Below, one piece after another: positions 16,511 through 24,861 of a stretch of DNA of 64,000 nucleotides; within the stretch, counting starts at the first letter, position 1, and the number at the start of each line of letters is the position of its first letter. The notes below the pieces were generated by a model that made no database searches, was not told the DNA's origin, and saw nothing but the letters and a program-made list of their open reading frames with translations. Source of the stretch: JALYUA01 sp038239305 (GTDB taxonomy: Bacteria; Acidobacteriota; Thermoanaerobaculia; UBA5066; Gp7-AA6); contig JBBSEW010000007.1 of the NCBI GenBank assembly GCA_038239305.1, positions 41,524 through 105,523 on the forward strand. Reading direction: 5' to 3'. The position numbers and the translations under genes are program-made.

Positions 16511-16563
16511 TGATCCTTACGCCTCGCACTTTTCACCCAACCCGAGGAACGACGAGCGAAGCG

Positions 16564-16606
16564 GAAAACCGATAACCGAAAACTGACAACCGATGACTCA
16601 CAACTG
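16564..16606. repeat. Degenerate 7-nt repeats (CGATAAC/CGAAAAC/TGACAAC) just before tolR
   Basis: Six consecutive 7-nt units all ending in AC precede the tolR ATG directly and replace a normal Shine-Dalgarno. Confidence 0.7.
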
Positions 16607-16608
16607 AC

Positions 16609-17046
16609 ATGGCCTTTCAACGACAGAGCGGCGGCGATCCCTTCGACCACCTGGCGGATATCAACGTCACGCCGCTGGTCGACGTCATGCTCGTGCTGCT
16701 CATCATCTTCATGGTCACGGCGCCGATGCTCCACCAGGGAGTTGCGGTCGCTCTTCCGAAGACGGCGACCACGAACCTGCCGTCGAGCGTGGAGGACCCG
16801 ATCATTCTCTCCATCACCCGCGACGGCCTGTACTACATCAACGAGTCGCCTGTGGCGCGAGGATTGCTCAAGGAACGACTCGGAGCATTCCTGAAGACGA
16901 GAAAAGACCGCACTGTGTTTCTCAAGGCCGACAAGGCGCTGTCTTACGGGACCGTCGTCGAGACGCTCGACGTCTTGAACCGCATGGGAATCGAGAACCT
17001 CGGCATGATCACCGAGACCCCCGGAAACCGGAAGAGCTCTCGCTGA
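16609..17046 (+). CDS. tolR: TolR/ExbD-type biopolymer transport protein
   Basis: 145 aa: a short cytoplasmic N-terminus, then ADINVTPLVDVMLVLLIIFMVTAP, the family helix with the proton-carrying Asp (VDVM). A periplasmic ExbD fold follows, ending LDVLNRMGIENLGMIT. It is the partner of TolQ. The ribosome-binding region consists of 7-nt repeats rather than a purine run. The stop overlaps the next start (TGATG). Confidence 0.93.
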   Translation: MAFQRQSGGDPFDHLADINVTPLVDVMLVLLIIFMVTAPMLHQGVAVALPKTATTNLPSSVEDPIILSITRDGLYYINESPVARGLLKERLGAFLKTRKDRTVFLKADKALSYGTVVETLDVLNRMGIENLGMITETPGNRKSSR

Positions 17047-17819
17047 TGGACGCCGTCGGCGACGTTCTCGCGGCGCGTGACGGGGATCGGATTCCGTGGA
17101 CGACGGGAATCTCGCTCGCCGTTCTTCTGCACGCCTCGGTGGCGGCCGTTCTGCTGATCTCGACGATGTCCTCGCCCGCGCGTTTTGTACCGGGACGGAC
17201 GCTCGCCGTCCGGCTGCAGTCAGCGGGCTCCCTCAAGGGCAAGGCCGTCGACCTCGCGCCCGCTCCGGCCCCCGCCCCCGCTCCGGAAGAGGCGGCGAAA
17301 CCGAAGATCCTGAAGCCGCCGGATGAGGTTCCGCCGCCCCCTTCGGAGAAGGCGCGACTTCTCCCGGCGAAGGAGCTTCCGAAGAAGAGTCCTCCCCTGC
17401 CCGCTTATACGGATCCGAAAGGGCGCGCGGCGACCTCCACGGCGAGCGCACCGCCCCGTCCCGCCGATGCGCATCCGGAGAGCGGCGCCGCCGGGACCGG
17501 GACCGGAGGCTCTGGCAATGGAGTCGGCGGCCTCACATTCGACCAGCCCGGATTCAACTACCCCTACTACTACGAGCGCGTGAAAATCGCGATCGAGACG
17601 AACTGGTTCAAGCCGGCCAGCTCCATTCCCACTGCTCCGGTCGTCCACTTCTCGATCCAGAAGGATGGGACGATCACCGATGCCGAGCTCGTGACCTCGA
17701 GCGGGCTTCCGTATGTCGATCGGGCGGCTCTCCGCGCCGTCATGGCGGCTTCGCCCCTCCCCCCGCTTCCGAGCGATTTCTCGTCCGGGCGAATCGGTCT
17801 CTCGGTGCTGTTCGAATGA
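17046..17819 (+). CDS. TolA/TonB-type energy transducer
   Basis: 257 aa: one N-terminal helix (ISLAVLLHASVAAVLLIS, about 17-36), a periplasmic Pro/Lys/Glu-rich spacer (about 60-145), a Gly-rich hinge, and a TonB-C domain (YYERVKIAIETNWFKP to IGLSVLFE). It carries energy from TolQR to the outer membrane. Its place between tolR and tolB marks it as the TolA equivalent, although its end domain resembles TonB, as in many non-proteobacterial tol operons. ATG overlaps the tolR stop; its stop overlaps tolB (ATGA). Confidence 0.88.
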   Translation: MDAVGDVLAARDGDRIPWTTGISLAVLLHASVAAVLLISTMSSPARFVPGRTLAVRLQSAGSLKGKAVDLAPAPAPAPAPEEAAKPKILKPPDEVPPPPSEKARLLPAKELPKKSPPLPAYTDPKGRAATSTASAPPRPADAHPESGAAGTGTGGSGNGVGGLTFDQPGFNYPYYYERVKIAIETNWFKPASSIPTAPVVHFSIQKDGTITDAELVTSSGLPYVDRAALRAVMAASPLPPLPSDFSSGRIGLSVLFE

Positions 17820-19153
17820 GGCGCATCGCGGGCCGGCTGATTTGGTCGGGGCTGGTGGCCGGCTTCGCTCTGGCCTCCCCTCTCTCGGCGCAGGCTCCCG
17901 GGCCGCCGCCGACACCGGCTGCCGCGGGCGGCGTGATCGTCATCACAGGCGGCCCCGGGCGCAAGATGCCGATGTCCGTGCCCCCGCTTCTGGCGCCGGG
18001 CGTCGCCGCCCTCCAGTCCAAGATCTCGGATCCCTTCACGGCCACGCTCCGGTCGGACCTCGACTACTCGAGCGCCTTCGTCGTCACGGACGCGAAGAAC
18101 GATCCCTCGGGCTCCCGCGACGTCGCCACGACGGATACGGCGAATCGTTGGCTGTCGACCGGCGCGGAGATTCTCGTCGACAGCCGCGGCGACGTGGCCG
18201 GCGACCGGGTGTCGGTCGAAGCGCGCGTGTGGGATCTCAAGTCCCGCAAGATGATTTTCGGGCGGCGCTATTCGGGAGGCGTCGGATACGTCGAGCGGAT
18301 TGCGCACACTCTCGCCAACGACATACTGAAGGAGCTGACGGGCCAGATCGGCTCGTATCTCTCGACGATCCTGTACGTCTCCGACCGGGACGGCGGCGGG
18401 AACAAAGAGCTCTACGCAATGGATTTCGACGGCCGCAACGGCCGCCGGATGACGAACCACCACGCGCTCGTTCTCAACCCGGACGCGCACGCGGGAAAAG
18501 TGGTGTTCACGAGCTACGTGAAGCGGTATCCGCAGATCTGGATCATGAATTCCGACGGATCCAACCAGAAGGAGCTTCCAACCGGGCTCGAGCTGAACGC
18601 GTCTCCCGCGCTCTCCCCCGACGGCTCCCAGGTCGCCTTCTCCGGGTCCGCCAGAGGCAACCCCGACATCTACGTCGTGAATGCGGCCGGAGGCGGTTTG
18701 CGCCGGCTGACGAGCACGCGAGCGCTCGAGGCGTCACCCGACTGGTCGCCGACCGGCCGCCAGATCCTTTACACGTCCGATCAGACCGGATCCCCGCAGA
18801 TCTGGGTGATGGACGTGGAAGGGACGAACCAGCGGCGGATGACGTTCGCCGGGAACTGGAACGATGAAGCGGCGTGGTCCCCGAAGGGCGACAAGATCGC
18901 CTTCGCCTGCCGCAATGAGGGCGACTTCAACATCTGCGTCATGGACTTCGCGACCGGCAACACCGTGCAGCTGACGGGCGAGGGATCGAATGACCATCCG
19001 GCGTGGTCCCCCGACGGAACGAAGATCGTCTACCAGTCCCGCCGCGGCGGAGGCGGCCCGTACCAGATCTATACGATGGACGCTCAGGACGGGAAGAACA
19101 AGCGCCAGCTGACGAGCGGCGGCTCGAACATGCAGCCCGTGTGGCTCCCCTGA
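17816..19153 (+). CDS. tolB: Tol-Pal system protein TolB
   Basis: 445 aa with a signal peptide (about residues 1-27), an N-terminal alpha/beta domain (to about 170) and a six-bladed propeller whose PD40 repeats are clear: SPALSPDGSQVAFSG, ASPDWSPTGRQILYTSD, EAAWSPKGDKIAFAC, HPAWSPDGTKIVYQS. Periplasmic; it binds Pal and is displaced by the energised TolA system during outer-membrane constriction. Overlaps the transducer gene by ATGA. A 174-bp spacer with a separate promoter follows before pal. Confidence 0.95.
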   Translation: MRRIAGRLIWSGLVAGFALASPLSAQAPGPPPTPAAAGGVIVITGGPGRKMPMSVPPLLAPGVAALQSKISDPFTATLRSDLDYSSAFVVTDAKNDPSGSRDVATTDTANRWLSTGAEILVDSRGDVAGDRVSVEARVWDLKSRKMIFGRRYSGGVGYVERIAHTLANDILKELTGQIGSYLSTILYVSDRDGGGNKELYAMDFDGRNGRRMTNHHALVLNPDAHAGKVVFTSYVKRYPQIWIMNSDGSNQKELPTGLELNASPALSPDGSQVAFSGSARGNPDIYVVNAAGGGLRRLTSTRALEASPDWSPTGRQILYTSDQTGSPQIWVMDVEGTNQRRMTFAGNWNDEAAWSPKGDKIAFACRNEGDFNICVMDFATGNTVQLTGEGSNDHPAWSPDGTKIVYQSRRGGGGPYQIYTMDAQDGKNKRQLTSGGSNMQPVWLP

Positions 19154-19265
19154 ACCCGGAAGACCGCCACGAGGCGCCCGGCGGGGAGAAGAAGCGGCGC
19201 AGGCGGCGACGGCCGCCCGCAATTCGGCACTCGCGGGCTTCCCATATCCGGGAAGTTCCTTTCTT

Positions 19266-19274
19266 TGCTATAAT
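19266..19274 (+). promoter_or_regulatory. Extended -10 promoter TGCTATAAT of pal
   Basis: TG-C-TATAAT, a perfect extended -10, 53 nt before the pal ATG. An AAGGAG Shine-Dalgarno is at 19316-19321. It allows pal-cpoB to be transcribed independently of tolQ-tolB. A small CGCGC/GCGCG inverted repeat lies in the leader. Confidence 0.55.
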
Positions 19275-19327
19275 TTCTGGTTCGCGCGCGTTTTTGGCGC
19301 GATCCGCTTAACGACAAGGAGACGGGA

Positions 19328-19891
19328 ATGAAGAGAACAACTATCCGGACTTTTGCGGTCCTCTTCGCACTGGCGGCGACCCTGCCGTTCGCCGCATGTG
19401 CGAAAAAGCCCCCCACCACGACGGAGTCCAACAAGCCGACCGAAGCGCCGACCACGCCGAGGAACGAGACGCAGGTCGCCCCTCCGTCCTCGTCGAACGC
19501 CACGAACGTCCAGAGCGAGGAGATCCCGGCCGATCTCACCGCACTGAACCAGAAGGGGTATCTCAAGGACGCGTTCTTCGACTACAACAAGTCGGACCTG
19601 CGCGATGACGCGCGCGCGGCTCTCTCCGCGAACGCCGAGTGGCTCAAGGCGCACGCCAGCACGCAGTTCCTGGTCGAAGGACACTGTGACGACCGCGGAA
19701 CGACGGAATTCAACCTCGCGCTCGGCGACAAGCGCGCGAATGCCGCCCGCGAGTACCTCACGTCGCTCGGCATCGACGGCTCCCGGATCCGCACCGTTTC
19801 CTATGGCAAGGAGCGCCCCTTCTGCACCGCCGAGACGGAAGATTGCTGGCAGCAGAACCGCCGCGCGCACTTCCTCTTCACCGCGAGGTAG
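19328..19891 (+). CDS. pal: Peptidoglycan-associated lipoprotein Pal
   Basis: 187 aa with a lipobox FAAC (Cys24) and a Thr/Pro/Lys-rich tether. The OmpA-like domain (about 75-187) shows FDYNKSDLRDDARAAL, VEGHCDDRGTTEFNLALGDKRA and RIRTVSYGKERP, the peptidoglycan-binding motif of Pal. Two extra Cys near the C-terminus (PFCTAETEDCWQQNRR) are typical of many Pal proteins. Outer-membrane anchored partner of TolB. Own promoter plus a good ribosome-binding site; cpoB follows after 7 bp. Confidence 0.96.
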   Translation: MKRTTIRTFAVLFALAATLPFAACAKKPPTTTESNKPTEAPTTPRNETQVAPPSSSNATNVQSEEIPADLTALNQKGYLKDAFFDYNKSDLRDDARAALSANAEWLKAHASTQFLVEGHCDDRGTTEFNLALGDKRANAAREYLTSLGIDGSRIRTVSYGKERPFCTAETEDCWQQNRRAHFLFTAR

Positions 19892-19898
19892 ATCCCCG

Positions 19899-20810
19899 AT
19901 GCCCGTTTCCCGGCGATCTCCTTTTCTCACGCTCCTGCTCCTGCCGGCCGTCCTGGTGGGAGCGGGCTGCGTGTCGAACGACGACATCGAGGGTCTCCAT
20001 CGCCAGATGAGCGACATCGAGACCCAGATCCAGGCCCTCGAGCGCAAGTCGTCCAGCAAGGAAGAGGTCGCGAAGCTCAACACGAACGTCGCCGCACAAA
20101 CCACGCAGCTCCTGAAGAGCAACGCGGACACCGGCGTGAAACTGACCGAGCTCGCCACCAAGATGGAGCAGCTCGAAGCGAAGCTCGAGGACACGAACCG
20201 CCGCCTCTCGCAGCTGTCGCAGCAGATCGCGGAAACACAGGGCGACCTCGCCCGTATGCGCGGATCGGCATCCATTCTCGCGACACCGCCCCCGGGCTCC
20301 GCCGGGGCCAACTCGTCGACGATCGGCGTCCCGACCTCCAGCCGGCCCGGGACGGCCTCTTCCAGCTCCGGTGCGCCCGACACCACGGTAGTGCGCGCCC
20401 CGGGCGCCCTCGGATCCGGTCATCCCTCGCCGGCCGATCTCTACGACACGGCGTACGGGGACTACGGCAAGGGCCGTTACGCGCTGGCGATCCAGGGATT
20501 CACCGAGTACATCGAGGCGTACCCGAACACCGATCTGACGGACAACGCGCAGTACTGGATCGGGGAGTCGCACTACGCGCAGAAGAAGTACAAGGAATCC
20601 ATCGTCGACTTCGACAAGGTTCTCAAGGGATGGCCGAAGAGCGACAAGGCCTCGGCCGCCCTCCTCAAGAAGGGCTATGCACTCCTCGAGCTCAACCAGA
20701 AGGCGGAAGCCGTCGTCGAGCTCCAGTATGTGATCCACGAATTTCCCTCGGCCGAGGAAGCTCGGCTCGCCCGTTCCCGGTTGAAGACCCTCGGAATCGA
20801 AGTCCGGTAG
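19899..20810 (+). CDS. cpoB: CpoB/YbgF-type TPR lipoprotein
   Basis: 303 aa from ATG 19899. The lipobox VGAGC (Cys24) differs from the secreted, non-lipidated E. coli CpoB. A coiled coil of heptads spans about 28-125 (MSDIETQIQALERK to ARMRG). A Ser/Thr/Pro linker follows, then a C-terminal TPR domain (DLYDTAYGDYGKGRYALAIQGFTEYIEAYP onward, three repeats). CpoB links Tol function to septal peptidoglycan synthesis in E. coli. Directly follows pal. Confidence 0.9.
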   Translation: MPVSRRSPFLTLLLLPAVLVGAGCVSNDDIEGLHRQMSDIETQIQALERKSSSKEEVAKLNTNVAAQTTQLLKSNADTGVKLTELATKMEQLEAKLEDTNRRLSQLSQQIAETQGDLARMRGSASILATPPPGSAGANSSTIGVPTSSRPGTASSSSGAPDTTVVRAPGALGSGHPSPADLYDTAYGDYGKGRYALAIQGFTEYIEAYPNTDLTDNAQYWIGESHYAQKKYKESIVDFDKVLKGWPKSDKASAALLKKGYALLELNQKAEAVVELQYVIHEFPSAEEARLARSRLKTLGIEVR

Positions 20811-20889
20811 GAACAACCGCAATCGGAACAGGGGCCGTTGAAAGGCTCCGGCGAAACAGCGCCGCGTCCCGTATTCGCCGTCCGTTTGC

Positions 20890-20968
20890 GGTATCAGTAA
20901 AACAGCCGTTATCAGCAAACAGAGTTCAGCAGTTCAGAAGTTCAGAAGTTGAGAAGAGCAGCAGAGAA
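20890..20968. repeat. Direct repeats upstream of rpsT (TATCAGTAAAACAG-type and GTTCAGAA-type)
   Basis: Two imperfect copies of a 16-nt TATCAG..AAACAG unit (20892-20924) run into three TTCAGAAG units and a purine-rich tract that provides the ribosome-binding site. Any promoter must lie within or before the repeats. Confidence 0.6.
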
Positions 20969-20983
20969 GAGGAGAGAGGCGTC

Positions 20984-21250
20984 ATGGCGAACATCAAATC
21001 CGCGGAGAAGCGGATCCGGCAGACGGCGAAGAAGCAGGCGAAGAACAAGGGCGTCCGGTCCCGGCTCAAGACCTCGCTGAAGAATCATCGCGCGAGCGAG
21101 ACCTCGGCGCAGAAGGAAAAGCTTTCCGGAACCTATTCGGAGATCGACATTGCCCGCAAGAAGGGCGTGATCCACCGGAACGCCGCCGCGCGATACAAGT
21201 CGCGGCTCGCGAAAAAGGCCGCCGCGAAACCCGCTGCCGCCAAGGCCTAG
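20984..21250 (+). CDS. rpsT: 30S ribosomal protein S20
   Basis: 88 aa, rich in Lys/Arg/Ala, starting MANIKSAEKRIRQTAKK, the standard S20 start, with RLKTSLKN and KGVIHRNAAARYKSRLAKK. Binds 16S rRNA in the small subunit. GGAGAGAGG lies 5-10 nt before the ATG. Usually autoregulated and monocistronic; the stretch upstream carries short repeats. Confidence 0.97.
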   Translation: MANIKSAEKRIRQTAKKQAKNKGVRSRLKTSLKNHRASETSAQKEKLSGTYSEIDIARKKGVIHRNAAARYKSRLAKKAAAKPAAAKA

Positions 21251-21381
21251 CCTAGCTCCGGGGCCGATTCGGTTCGAGGGTGCGGAACGCGACCCGGGCG
21301 TTCAGGCGCTCCCCGTGAGGCGAGAGGCGAGAGGCCACGGCGGAAAGCCGACGGGCGGCGCGCTGACTTGCTCTTTTCCTT

Positions 21382-21933
21382 TCAAAAACCTTCGAGGATG
21401 CTGGAGACGAGGCTCGCCGCGAAGCGTTCGGCCACCCGGTCGATCGCTTCGTTCTCCCGGTCCACGTATGCGGCGGCGCTGGTAGCGAACGAGTAGTTGT
21501 CCTGGAAGGTGTACGACGGGTTCTCCCAGATCACCTTCTCGTCGGCTACGGTCTTCAACTGCACCCGCGCGGTGATGCGGACCTGATATTCGCGCGCCCG
21601 TCCGGCGTCGTCGAACGACACCGGATAGAGGTCGAACGCCGTGACGGCTCCGGTCAGGGAGGCGTCGGATCCGGCCGCCTGCGGCTGAACGTGAAACCGG
21701 CCCCGGCTCGAGAGCTCGCGCGAAATCTGACCGGAGAGGCGCTGTTCGACTCCGACCCGCGGCGTCTGGTTCGCCAGCGTTTCGAACTGCAGCACTTTGA
21801 TCGAGGCCGGGAGGGTCGACGTCCGGCCGACGAGCCCGTAGCCGCATCCTCCGCTGGCCAGCGCCAGAGCACAGAGGAGCGTCCCGAGCGCGCCGGCGGA
21901 TTTCGTTCGAAGTCGGCGTTTGATCCCGGCCAT
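21382..21933 (-). CDS. lptE: LPS-assembly lipoprotein LptE
   Basis: 183 aa from ATG 21933 (GTG 21948 is an alternative). Lipobox SGGC (Cys30) followed by GYGLVG, the typical start of mature LptE, then STLPASIKVLQFETLANQTPRVGVEQRLSGQISREL and a C-terminal strand-rich domain ending in a helix. LptE plugs LptD in the outer membrane and helps insert LPS. It follows leuS with 16 bp between, the same order as in E. coli (leuS-lptE). Confidence 0.92.
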   Translation of the reverse strand: MAGIKRRLRTKSAGALGTLLCALALASGGCGYGLVGRTSTLPASIKVLQFETLANQTPRVGVEQRLSGQISRELSSRGRFHVQPQAAGSDASLTGAVTAFDLYPVSFDDAGRAREYQVRITARVQLKTVADEKVIWENPSYTFQDNYSFATSAAAYVDRENEAIDRVAERFAASLVSSILEGF

Positions 21934-21949
21934 TACCCCTGTCCTCACT

Positions 21950-24439
21950 TCATCGCACCACGATGTTCAGAAGGCGGTCCTGTACGTATACGGCGCGGGC
22001 GATCGGCTTGTCGCCGACCCATGCCCGTACCTTCTCGTCCGCGTGCGCGAGAGCCAGCACGTCGGCTTCCGAAGCGCCCCGCTCGATGTCCAGTTTTCCC
22101 CGAACCTTGCCGTTGACCTGAACGACGAGCGTTACCCGCTCACTGGTGGCGAGCACAGGATCGAAATCCGGCCAGGCGACGTCGATCAGGAAAAATCGAT
22201 TACCGAATCGCTCCCACCACTCGTCGGTCAAGTGGGGGGCGACCGGATGCAGGAGCTTCAGAAGGGTCTCGGTAGCGCGCCGCAGGGATCCCGGCGTCTC
22301 CGAACCGGCGGCGGCGGCTTCGGAGATCGCCCGCTGGAGCTCCATCAGGGCGGCGACCGCCGTGTGAAAGTGGAATCGCGCCGCATCCGCCGTCACGCGC
22401 TCGATCGTCCGGTGCTCGAGCCGGCGCAGAGGCGAGTCCGCGGGCGCCTCGGACGGCTCGGGCGCGCCGGCCGCGACGCGATCACAAAGGTCGTGAACCC
22501 GCTGCAGGAAGCGCCAGGCGCCCATGACGCCGTCCTCCGACCACTCGGATTCCTTCTCCGGAGGCCCGATGAACAGCGTGTAGACACGCACCGTGTCGGC
22601 TCCGAAGCGCTCGATCAGGTCGTCGGGAGAGATCGTGTTTCCGCGGGACTTGGACATCTTCTCGACCTTGCCGGTCGCCGGATTCAGCTTCGTGATCATC
22701 CCCTGGTTGAAGAGGCGCGCGAAGGGCTCCTCGATGTCCACGAGACCGAGATCCTTCAGGACTCGGCAGATGAATCGCGCGTAGAGCAGGTGCAGGATCG
22801 CGTGCTCGATCCCGCCCACGTACTGGTCCACGGGCATCCATTTCGCGGCTCGCTCCGGATCCACCATTTTCGTCCCGTCCGCGGGATTCAGGAAGCGCAG
22901 GTAATACCAAGACGAGTCCACGAACGTGTCCATCGTGTCGGTCTCGCGCCGCGCCGGACCGCCGCAACCGGGGCATTCCGTCGCCACGAACGCCTCCGAC
23001 TGCTCGAGCGGGTTGCCCTCGGCGCCCTGGAAGGCGACGTCTTCGGGCAGGACCACCGGAAGCTGCGAGTCGGGAACCGGGACGACGCCGCACGCCGGAC
23101 AATGGATCGCCGGGATCGGCGTGCCCCAGTATCGCTGCCGCGAGATGAGCCAGTCGCGCAGGCGATATCCGACCCGGCCTTTCCCGAAGCCCTTCTCCTC
23201 GATCCACTCGATTGCGCGGCGGATCGCCGCCGGTCCGTTCGGCGTTCCGTCCCAGTCTCCCGAATGGGCGAGCACCCCGCCGTGCGGTGCGGCCTCCGTC
23301 ATCGCCTCCGGGTCGATGTCCCGATCCGCATCCGGCCCGTCGGTCATCCGATAGACCGGACGGATCTCGATTCCGTACTTCCGCGCGAACTCGAAGTCGC
23401 GCTGGTCGTGCGCTGGTACGCCCATGATCGCGCCGGTGCCGTAATCCGGCAGGACGAAGTTGGCGAGCCAGACGGGGATCGTCTCGCCGGTGACCGGATT
23501 CAAGGCCGTGCCCCCGGTGGCGACGCCTTCTTTTTCGCCGCCCTCGGACTCGCGCTCGAGGCGCGACTCCCGCCGCACACGCTCGATGAACGCCCCGATC
23601 TCGGCGCGATTCGGCGAGCGCTCCGCGAGCGTTGCCGCCGCCGGATGCTCCGGTGCAAGCGCCAGAAATGTCGCGCCGAAGAGCGTGTCCGGACGGGTCG
23701 TGAAAACCGCGATCGGCTCGGTGAGCCCGTCGACCGGAAAGAAGACCTCCGCGCCTTCCGACCGTCCGATCCAGTTTCGCTGCATGGTCTTCACGCGGTC
23801 GGACCAGTCGAGCCCCTCGAGACCGGCGAGGAGCCGCTCGGCGTAATCCGTGATGCGGAAGAACCACTGCGTGAGGTCGCGGATCTGGACGAGATCGCCC
23901 GAGCGCTCGCAGCGCCCGTCGACGACCTGCTCGTTCGCCAGCACGGTCCGGCAGCCCGGACACCAGTTCACGGGAGCCGTCTTCCGATACGCGAGGCCGC
24001 GCTCCCACATGCGCAGGAAGAGCCACTGGTTCCACCGGTAGTACGCCGGATCGCACGACGCGAGCTCCTTCGACCAGTCGTACAGGAGACCGAGGCTCTT
24101 CAGCTGCTCCTTCATCCGGCCGATGTTGCCGAGCGTGTACTCGCGGGGATGAACCCCGCTCGCGATCGCCGCATTCTCGGCCGGCAGGCCGAACGCGTCC
24201 CAGCCCATCGGGTTCAGTGTCCGCCGGCCGGCCATCCGTTCCCGCCGGAAGAGCGCGTCCCCCAGAATGTAGTTGCGGCCGTGCCCGACATGGAGACGGC
24301 TTCCCGAGGGATACGGGAACATGTTGAGCATGTAGAACTTGTCTCGCCCGTCGGCGGTATCCACTTTCGCGGCACCCGCGTCTTCCCAGCGGCGTTGCCA
24401 CTTCCGATCGAGCGCGACGGGATCGTATTTCTCGGCCAT
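21950..24439 (-). CDS. leuS: Leucyl-tRNA synthetase
   Basis: 829 aa. Class I HIGH motif as HVGH (about 49-52) within PYPSGSRLHVGHGRNYILGD and KMSKS (about 595) within VEKMSKSRGNT. An editing domain (about 220-400) has the TGTAI-like stretch DYGTGAIMGVPAHDQRD, and a zinc-type CPGC pair is in the 150-170 region. The start ATG 24439 has TATATT 11 nt upstream. The next gene lptE is co-transcribed. Normal length for bacterial LeuRS. Confidence 0.98.
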   Translation of the reverse strand: MAEKYDPVALDRKWQRRWEDAGAAKVDTADGRDKFYMLNMFPYPSGSRLHVGHGRNYILGDALFRRERMAGRRTLNPMGWDAFGLPAENAAIASGVHPREYTLGNIGRMKEQLKSLGLLYDWSKELASCDPAYYRWNQWLFLRMWERGLAYRKTAPVNWCPGCRTVLANEQVVDGRCERSGDLVQIRDLTQWFFRITDYAERLLAGLEGLDWSDRVKTMQRNWIGRSEGAEVFFPVDGLTEPIAVFTTRPDTLFGATFLALAPEHPAAATLAERSPNRAEIGAFIERVRRESRLERESEGGEKEGVATGGTALNPVTGETIPVWLANFVLPDYGTGAIMGVPAHDQRDFEFARKYGIEIRPVYRMTDGPDADRDIDPEAMTEAAPHGGVLAHSGDWDGTPNGPAAIRRAIEWIEEKGFGKGRVGYRLRDWLISRQRYWGTPIPAIHCPACGVVPVPDSQLPVVLPEDVAFQGAEGNPLEQSEAFVATECPGCGGPARRETDTMDTFVDSSWYYLRFLNPADGTKMVDPERAAKWMPVDQYVGGIEHAILHLLYARFICRVLKDLGLVDIEEPFARLFNQGMITKLNPATGKVEKMSKSRGNTISPDDLIERFGADTVRVYTLFIGPPEKESEWSEDGVMGAWRFLQRVHDLCDRVAAGAPEPSEAPADSPLRRLEHRTIERVTADAARFHFHTAVAALMELQRAISEAAAAGSETPGSLRRATETLLKLLHPVAPHLTDEWWERFGNRFFLIDVAWPDFDPVLATSERVTLVVQVNGKVRGKLDIERGASEADVLALAHADEKVRAWVGDKPIARAVYVQDRLLNIVVR

Positions 24440-24450
24440 GAGAGTCCCGC

Positions 24451-24456
24451 AATATA
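24451..24456 (-). promoter_or_regulatory. TATATT -10 element, 11 nt before the leuS ATG
   Basis: Minus-strand TATATT then GCGGGACTCTC and ATG. Predicted leader about 4-5 nt. Confidence 0.4.
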
Positions 24457-24504
24457 CCCGATGGATCCCCGAGGGCAGGACGGACAGCGGGGGCGCATGA
24501 CGCT

Positions 24505-24577
24505 GCGATCTCGCGATCTCGCGATCCCATGATCTCGCGATCACTCGACCATCGAACCATCGAACCATCGAACTCGT
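24505..24577. repeat. CGATCTCG and ACCATCGA tandem repeats in the spacer 24440-24861
   Basis: The 420-bp spacer between leuS and the transglutaminase gene is repeat-rich and holds no gene. It begins with 8-nt GATCTCGC units, then three ATCGAACC units, then GATCGGGC/GACCGGGC units at about 24604-24630. Confidence 0.75.
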
Positions 24578-24675
24578 GGGGATCGGAGAGCACTCCGGTT
24601 TGGTCCGAATCGGGCGACCGGGCGATCGGGCCTTCGGACGATAGATCCTGCGGAATCGGAACGAGGCTTCTTCCC

Positions 24676-24787
24676 CTCTCCCCCGGACTCGGGGAAGAGG
24701 GGACGGTGAGGGGGCCATTCTTGCATCCGGGGTTTGGAGAGAAGCGAGAATCTCCCCTCAGCCCGGCCCTCGCCCGCCGGGCGAGGG
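24676..24787. repeat. GC-rich palindromic elements (CTCCCCC..GGGGAAG and CCCTCGCCCGCCGGGCGAGGG)
   Basis: Two imperfect palindromes: one around 24678-24703 built on CCCCGGACTCGGGG, and one around 24766-24787, where CCCTCGCCCG pairs with CGGGCGAGGG. Each could form a hairpin. They lack T-runs, so they are REP-like repeats rather than clear terminators. Confidence 0.5.
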
Positions 24788-24825
24788 GGAATACAGGTCA
24801 CCCCACCTTGGTTCGCCGGGCGAGA

Positions 24826-24861
24826 GGAAGGCCCGGCGCTCCTGGAAGGCCCGGCGCTCCT
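24826..24861. repeat. Perfect 18-nt tandem duplication abutting the transglutaminase stop
   Basis: GGAAGGCCCGGCGCTCCT occurs twice with no spacer (24826-24843 and 24844-24861), ending at the base before the stop codon of the minus-strand gene. Confidence 0.85.

Noticed and set aside
24676..24703. Palindrome as terminator for leuS or the transglutaminase gene
   Set aside because: No T-run on either strand and it lies upstream of leuS, not downstream.
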